DNA of 64,000 nt from Syngnathus acus. Lineage: Eukaryota; Chordata; Actinopteri; Syngnathiformes; Syngnathidae. Below are positions 57,360 to 64,000 of the stretch, piece after piece (positions within the stretch are counted from its first letter, which is position 1; each line of letters begins with the position of its first letter). The stretch covers positions 4,218,001-4,282,000 of the forward strand of contig NC_051100.1 in the NCBI RefSeq assembly GCF_901709675.1. Direction: 5' to 3'. The notes under the pieces are model-generated. The model was not told the origin of the DNA, did not search any database, and saw only the letters and a program-made list of their open reading frames with translations. The position numbers and the translations under genes were made by a program.

Positions 57360-57531
57360 GAGATCATTCTGAAGAGGGCAGCTGACATCGCCGAGGCCCT
57401 GTACAGCGTTCCCCGCAACCACAACCAGATCCCCTCTCTCGCCAACACAGCCTCCCACGGCATGATGGGAGTTAACTCCTTCAGCAGCCAGCTCGCAGTC
57501 AACGTGTCTGAGTCACAAGGGAACGACCAAG
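57360..57531 (+). CDS. ebf3: EBF3 exon 13: HLHLH helix module 2 and start of activation region
   Basis: This 172-base exon begins in phase 0 with [20 protein letters not shown], a paralogue of exon 12 (15 of the first 18 residues are the same or similar). It continues with [20 protein letters not shown] and [16 protein letters not shown], then one base of a split Val codon. The first third is helix; the rest opens the flexible Ser/Asn/Gln-rich C-terminal region. The segment [18 protein letters not shown] matches the EBF1/EBF3 class. It ends at G|gtatgc, and a 311-base intron follows. Confidence 0.96.
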
Positions 57532-57842
57532 GTATGCGATTGCGCCACTCGCGGCTGAAAAAGGTTCTGCGGCAGGCAAATGCCGACTCCTTTCTTTTCT
57601 CCACTCATTAAAAAGATAAAATGGATCGAAATCCACATTTTTGAGTAACTGCTCCGACTCCAGAATATAGGCCGTTAAAGGCCCCCTCATTAAGTTCCAA
57701 CCTCTGTTCTTATTAAAGTGCCATCTGCAGTATGAGCGGATATAAAAAAATATATAATTTTGATTGCAGCTGTAAATTTCACCGGACAATGAACAAACCG
57801 TCCTTTTGTTTCTACCCCGCCCACCTCTTGGTCGTTACGCAG
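57532..57842 (+). other. Intron 13, 311 bp
   Basis: Phase-1 GT-AG intron, begins gtatgc and ends gtcgttacgcag. It contains nothing recognisable. Confidence 0.92.
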
Positions 57843-58028
57843 TGGGTTACAGCCGGAACACCAGCAGCGTGTCCCCCCGGGGCTACATCTCCAGCAGCAC
57901 CCCGCAACAGTCGAGCTACAACACCGTCAGCAACAGCATGAACGGCTACGGCAATGCTGGCATGAACCTGGGCGTGCCAAGCTCCCCGGGGTTCCTCAAC
58001 GGATCCTCTGCCAACTCCCCATATGGAA
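57843..58028 (+). CDS. ebf3: EBF3 exon 14: Ser/Asn/Gly-rich activation region
   Basis: This 186-base exon (phase 1 to phase 1) starts by completing Val, then encodes [20 protein letters not shown], a stretch with [16 protein letters not shown], and ends [11 protein letters not shown] plus the first base of the next codon. It is the low-complexity transactivation region. [10 protein letters not shown] and [20 protein letters not shown] are diagnostic of EBF3. The acceptor (ggtcgttacgcag) has a weaker pyrimidine tract than the others. The terminal base A makes Ile (A|TT) when joined to the exon at 59003, instead of the Val expected at that exon's start when the usual intervening exon is present. 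Confidence 0.95.
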
Positions 58029-58269
58029 GTGAGTAGGCTTGCCGTGGTGGCGCTAAACTGCCGCTGATTGAATTCCAGGTCCCGCGTTCGGTTTTGCTTC
58101 AATGAATCATTGGCGACGGGGGTTAGAACGTTGCTGCTACTGCTAATGTATTGCTATCCCTGCGGCGGCTCGCTCCAAGCGCTTCTCGGAATACACGTAA
58201 TAAAGATTTTTTATTGATTGATTTCTACGTGATATGCAATGGGCGAAATTGGATGGTTGGTAGGTTTAC

Positions 58270-58373
58270 AGTTGGATCATTCAACTGTGAGTTCCTACGC
58301 AAGTCTCGGGAGTCAAATCTCGGGACCTTCAGCCACAAGCCGCGTTCTTCAACCGCTAAACCACAGTTGCCGC
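58270..58373 (-). mobile_element. tRNA-derived SINE remnant
   Basis: Read on the minus strand from 58373, GCGGCAACTGTGGTTTAGCG is followed by GTTGAAGAACGCGG, then GGTCCCGAGATTTGACTCCC. The first part resembles the RNA polymerase III A box (TGGTTTAGCGG) and the second the B box (GGTTCGAATCC) with mutations. Fish SINE heads commonly begin with such GGCGGCACGGTGG-type sequence. The tail is not defined. Confidence 0.55.
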
Positions 58374-58493
58374 ATAATTAAGTCAAGTGAGGAAGCCGTG
58401 TTTGTTTTGTTATGGATTACACAAAATACGGTTTTCCATGTAATTCTGTGTGGCGTTAACCGACGAACTGGATTTTTCTTTTTTTTGCTGCTT

Positions 58494-58738
58494 TACTGTA
58501 TTTTTTGGACTAGGGTCTGGTTTTGGGAAGTTCGCATATATTGGGCATGCTAGCTGGCTTATAAGACAAATGACTGCACATTAGCAAAAAAAACAAACAA
58601 TGCACGCAAATGTGCCAAACTTTATTCAACTTGAATTCGACATCCGTACTAAAGGCGCACCTGATTATAAGGCGCACTGAGGATCTTCGAAAAAAGACAA
58701 CAAATCTAAGTGCACCTTATAGTCTGAAAAATACAGTA
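58494..58738. mobile_element. MITE, about 245 bp, with inverted termini
   Basis: The left end TACTGTATTTTTTGGACTA (58494-58512) is matched in reverse complement by TAGTCTGAAAAATACAGTA (58720-58738), with two mismatches over 19 bases. If the outer TA is the target duplication, the ends are CTGTATTTTT, as in Tc1/mariner-type MITEs (inference). The inside has GGCGCACCTGATTATAAGGC and CACCTTATAGTC, familiar from a common vertebrate repeat ending CCGAAAAATACGGTA. Older fragments are at 25738 and 34510. Confidence 0.75.
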
Positions 58739-58932
58739 ATTCTAATAACCCAAATCAACTCTGTTTGCAAGGTAAGTATTACTCTTGTTATTCCAAATTT
58801 GTTCTGCCAGACAAGTTGTGGATGGTAGGAGCCTGTAAGTACTGATCCTGTCCCCCCCCTCCAACTCCCTGACCCGACCCCCCCAAAGTAACACTCGCCC
58901 AGCCTTACCTCAACTGCCCTCTGCCTCTCTAA

Positions 58933-60121
<1,189 letters not shown>

Positions 60122-60153
60122 CCATGTCCGGCCTCGTCGTCCCACCAATGTAA
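60122..60153 (+). CDS. ebf3: EBF3 last coding exon: C-terminus MSGLVVPPM and stop
   Basis: Two bases complete Ala, then MSGLVVPPM and TAA. This ten-residue tail (AMSGLVVPPM) is the invariant C-terminus of EBF3; EBF1 has GLIVPPM. The short coding part continues directly into a long 3' UTR in the same exon. The frame closes exactly when all ten exons are joined, which supports the whole model. Confidence 0.96.
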
Positions 60154-60227
60154 ATGCACTTTCGTCATCTCAAGCACCAGTCTACCACTTTCACAGGACA
60201 CGCCCCCCCAACCCGCCCCTTGGGCAC

Positions 60228-60235
<8 letters not shown>

Positions 60236-60258
<23 letters not shown>
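60236..60258. repeat. A-run of 23 in the 3' UTR
   Basis: Uninterrupted A homopolymer 83 bases after the stop codon. Confidence 0.95.
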
Positions 60259-61693
60259 TAGGCGCTCGTGCCATGTATAGTCGACTGCTTGTTCCGAATC
60301 TTTACGAAATGACTTTAACAACCCCGCAGAAGAAAAAGGATCCGGCGAGGAACCGTATTTTTTTCTTTTACCGTTTACCGTTTTGACCCTGGAGGACACA
60401 GGTTTATTTTGTATACCTGTCGGCTCGCGCTTCGGCCTCGGATCCGTCCGATCGACCACACACTCAATACTGGAAGGGACTCTGTGGACTCACCGTTGTA
60501 CAGTAAAAACACTGATGTACAGTACATTTGCCAATGAACTTGTTTGCCTCAGAAAATTCTTTTTTTTTTTTCTCTCTCTTCCTGTTCCGACTCTTTTAAT
60601 AGATCCACACACAAGAGTTGTGCGTCTTTATAATGTGACTTTTTTTGTATTTTTAAATGTGAGGAAAAAAAAAACCATACACACAGGGGGCCAAGACAGT
60701 TTCAACTGGAAATTATAAGAGATATATAATGTAGTTAATTGATCATAAAATTACAAGGGAGGGAGGGGTGGGGGGCGGTGAAGTTGTACCATGTTTCATT
60801 CCTGCATTTTAACTTAAATTTTGTAATTTATTGTAGCTAGAAAAAAAAAATCATCTTCAAATGGTTAAAAAAAATCCTCTTTGACTCAACAAGCACACTG
60901 ATGTGTACAAAACACTGCTCTGTTGATGAATATGATGTACTTCCATGTCTAGAGCTTCCTTTTAAGCAAGTGTGTTTTGCCATGTTTTTCAACTTTTTTG
61001 CTAGCACTGTATATTAATGCATTCCTAGGCTACTGTGAAGTCTGTTTCTTGTTGATGAGGAGCAGTCTCTCCCTTCTATAGCTCCAACTCCCTTATGTGT
61101 TTTATATGTGGTAAAAAAAAAAATGGTAGACTATTGTGATATTGCCAAACTTGTGCTAAATATTTATACATCTGTCTTTTTCATGTTCTTTTAGATCAAC
61201 ACACAAAAAAAAGTAAAAAAAAAAAAAGAAAAAAAAGTTGGAAAAAAAAACCCAAACGCAAATCCATTGAGAATGTAGGCGTAAAGTAGTTCATTGTCAT
61301 ATTTCTGTTCCAACACACACTTGGCTCACTGAGGGAAATTTTGTAACATATCAACTATAAATAATGTATTTATCTCTGAAATTTTGTATATTGCTTTTCA
61401 TTCTGTATGTATTAATCGTCATTGCCCTTAATATAGTGATGCAGCACAGATAATTCAGCCAAGAACTGTTGCCTTCATTTGTTTCCTTTTTTTGTATTTG
61501 ATGAAATGCAATGTGCATATATTTCACGTGTATCCTCAAAAACTTGCGTTACTCCGCCGACTCTATCGTCCTTTTTGTTTTTCTTTTTTTTCTTTTTTTA
61601 AAGGGGAAGTCAAACTTCATTGTTTATTTTTATATTGATTTTAAATTATCTATACAGACCATTTTGGAGAAAACTTTGTTGGTTGTATTGTCA

Positions 61694-61699
61694 AATAAA
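61694..61699 (+). terminator. ebf3: Polyadenylation signal AATAAA
   Basis: A canonical hexamer lies 1541 bases after the stop codon and is followed by TG-rich sequence at 61700-61735, the normal downstream element. It is the only AATAAA I saw in the 3' UTR with such a context. Confidence 0.8.
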
Positions 61700-61720
61700 T
61701 TGTTTGTGACCCATATGATA

Positions 61721-64000
61721 GTTGTTAAGATCCAATAGAGACTAAAGTGCATGAGGGACAACCTTGGAGATAAAAAGCAAAAGCAGAAACAAGCAAAAAA
61801 AAAAAAAAGCAAACAAAAAAAATAACAGGCTCCATTTGTGGTTGTATTATTTTCTGTTTTGTAGAATGTAAAGAAGTCATTTTTACTCACCACTTATGAC
61901 TGCCACATAGCTTACACGTGTTTACAGGGGAGAAACATTAAAAATGTCAACATTTGGAATGGAAACATGATGTTTTATTAAAAATTTCCGGTAAAAAGAA
62001 AAGGAAAGAAAAACACGCACACTTAGCCCCTACACTTTTTGAGGCTGAGCGACCACCACTGAAACGATGTCGTGTGGAACCTCGGCGAAAAAAAAAAAAA
62101 AAAACTCCCACTCACTGACATTGTCAGCTCCTCCTGCCGCTTCAAAGCTCCATTGTAGTCATTCATAAACAACAACGGCTTTTTATTCAAAGCACCCCAA
62201 ATGGGGCTCATTGAAATCCCTCATTTCATTGCATTAAGCCACCTCGTTAATAAAGAATCGATACATTGAAAGCGCAAGGTTATCCTTTGTCTATAAGAGC
62301 TGCTATCGTTTTGAACCCCTTTCGAGTTGAGAGGAGGGGGGCCACCACTGTGAAATCTATACTCATCAAGTGGGTCAAACAGAAGGAGACGAGTGTTTCG
62401 GGGAGGGGAGGGCGGGGGGGGAGTTTTCCCTAAAAACAAGAGCGCATCTTATCTGGCGTCCTAAGCGCGCAGCGAGAAGCAGGTCACAAAATGTCAATTT
62501 CCCATCAAGGCAACATTGTCCGCCGCCACCTCTCCTTTTAATGCACAATTAAGCGGCGGCAACCTGAGTGCCAATCAGCATATCGCAGCTTATTATGTCA
62601 AGGCGGCGTGCGCGGCCGACGCTGCGCAGATAGTCGGGGAGGTGCTGATAGCGCAAAAAAAAAGGGACAGACGCCCTCAAAAGAGCAATTTAATTTTCAG
62701 CTGCGATCGCCTCCTAGCCTCAAATCATTCCCTCGATAATCCAAAGTGTCTGATAACAATAGCAGCCTGACATTGCATTATCTGTTTCGGATACCGATGG
62801 CTTTGCTTACCTACCGCTTCCTCTCTATTATTCATGACCAAAATCTTGCTTGGCCACGAAAATGCACAAACTGTACATTTAGCGGGGGGGAAGCGTGGTT
62901 GTAAATTAAAGCCCGGCCACGGCGGGAACAATAGCCGAGCGGAAAAAGGGAGGAGGCAAAAAAAAACAAAAAAAACAGACAAGTTGCGAGGTTGAAAGTA
63001 CAATCAAAAATGACATGTTTGCTCAGTTGTTGCCAATTTTAAGCGCTCCCAGGCAAGGCTGGAGGTGCACTCGATTGTCTCAGCAGGTTTCCTCTCCGTG
63101 TCCGGCGAGCCGGGCCGGGCCACGCCACTCAATCATTCTGAGAGCCTCTTTATTGGAGAACTCTAATGGCCACCCTCCGCCACACTCTTAATGTGTGCAT
63201 TAAATATTTATAAATCCTGGGTCAATAATGCCCCATAACCAGAGCCCCCTTCCCCGCCCGGCGTAGCGTGCGGCCGCCTCCCTCCCTCCCTCCGTCGGCG
63301 AAAGGTGAGGGGGTCACGCAATCAAAAGGGAGCGCGGCTCGCCGTACGTTGGCCGCTCTTATCAAGATCGGCCTCAGTCGTGCTTATCTGTCAAAGGAGA
63401 GAAATATTGAAAGCAATATCGATCTTAACTCGGCTTGCCGAGGGGCCGCGCTTCAAACGTCTGCTCGTGGATTGTTATATTTAAAAAGAAAAAAAAAAAA
63501 AAGAGAGTTTAGAATTTGTAATATGGAACAACAGCCAGCGCGGCGGCAGATTTATCCGAGCCGATTCGCGACTATAAATATTTCTTCATTAGCGGGGCGG
63601 GTTAAACGCGGCGTCTCGGCGGGTGACTCGGCCGCTTTCGGTGACCGTCGGCGGGGTGAAAGATTGCGCTCTGGAGATAGCGCGCGCAACAAAAGGGCGG
63701 CCGGACAATGAGCGAGTCGATGGAGAGCGCCGGGGTGAAAAGAACCACAAAGAACCGTGCATGCTGGGAATTGGGCCGGCTGATAGAAAGGAATGAAACC
63801 TTCAGACCGGGCCATGGAGGACAAGCATTCAGAAGAGATTTTTTTTTTTTTTTTCCGGGGGGCTTGTTTGCCGCTTTATCAATCTGCACTTTCCCAGGAG
63901 AAAAAACAATTCCAGTTGACCTTAAAAGCGGAATATTAGCTTACGCATGCGCTCGTTATTGAGGAGGTTATAGGTTGACGTTTAATGGATGTTGCCGTGG
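61721..64000. other. 3' flank of ebf3, no gene seen
   Basis: A-runs at about 61795-61808 and 62088-62104, a short TTTTTTTT tract at 63840-63854, and otherwise single-copy-looking sequence. Antisense and sense open frames here are short with no recognised domain. Two AT/ATTA-rich blocks (62500-62790 and 63130-63245) resemble regulatory elements. Confidence 0.7.
63130..63245. promoter_or_regulatory. Candidate conserved non-coding element downstream of ebf3
   Basis: CAATCATTCTGAGAGCC, CTTTATTGGAGAAC, AATGTGTGCATTAAATATTT and GGGTCAATAATGCCCCATAA lie together with GC-rich DNA on both sides. Texture evidence only. Confidence 0.33.

Larger units (their letters stand above)
60154..61720 (+). other. 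ebf3: ebf3 3' UTR, about 1.5 kb
   Basis: The sequence after the TAA is AT-rich with many T and A runs and several ATTTA pentamers (near 60828, 61158 and 61366), as expected for a regulated transcription-factor message. There is a 23-A run at 60236-60258 and an A-rich block at 61203-61252. The 3' end is placed about 20 bases after the AATAAA at 61694, where a GT-rich element (tgtttgtgacc, atagttgtt) follows. The exact cleavage point is not visible; a second weaker signal, ATTAAA at 61937, could give a longer form. Confidence 0.8.

Noticed and set aside
61937-61942. ATTAAA as the main ebf3 polyadenylation signal
   Set aside because: The canonical AATAAA at 61694 with a GT-rich downstream element is a better fit; the later signal is kept only as a possible minor site.

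Overview
The window is vertebrate nuclear DNA, most likely from a teleost fish. It carries the 3' half of one plus-strand gene, ebf3 (early B-cell factor 3, COE/Olf-1/EBF transcription factor family). Ten coding exons between 34847 and 60153 have GT-AG borders and matching phases. They join into a single open frame of 364 codons (363 residues plus stop) once one base completes a split Arg codon from upstream. The residues match EBF3 better than EBF1, EBF2 or EBF4 as I remember them: [25 protein letters not shown] and the C-terminus MSGLVVPPM. The teleost assignment rests on compact introns (68, 196 and 311 bp), abundant CA/GT microsatellites, and interspersed repeats of kinds I recall as common in fish. 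I cannot tell ebf3a from ebf3b or name a species.

Layout. Bases 1-34846 are the 3' part of one very long intron; I found no exon for the N-terminal DNA-binding region or zinc knuckle, so the promoter and about six exons lie upstream. Exons 7-8 (34847-36801) finish the DNA-binding domain. Exons 9-10 (41351-41676) encode the IPT/TIG domain and exon 11 (51542-51630) links it to the helix-loop-helix. Exons 12-13 (57098-57531) encode two tandem helix modules of the HLHLH dimerisation region. Exon 14 and the last two exons (57843-60153) encode the Ser/Thr/Pro-rich C-terminal activation region. A 3' UTR of about 1.5 kb follows, with AATAAA at 61694, then about 2.3 kb of flank with no gene seen. Exon numbers follow the usual vertebrate EBF gene model from memory.

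The non-coding DNA is a mix of short AT-rich, homeobox-motif-rich blocks that look like conserved enhancers, simple repeats, and remnants of DNA transposons and SINEs. I cannot test conservation here, so the enhancer calls are inference.

Most interesting points: (1) tandem donors on exon 8 that add or omit an 8-residue segment; (2) the roughly 35-residue exon expected between exon 14 and the KQKSAFAP exon is not recognisable, its place holds a SINE-like element and a MITE, and a possible relic lies just upstream of the next acceptor; (3) a second in-frame donor at 59170 could insert 26 residues before the C-terminus; (4) an inverted SOX-type motif pair at 21314-21330 in an enhancer-like block. 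I saw no CRISPR array, virus, toxin or microbial gene system.
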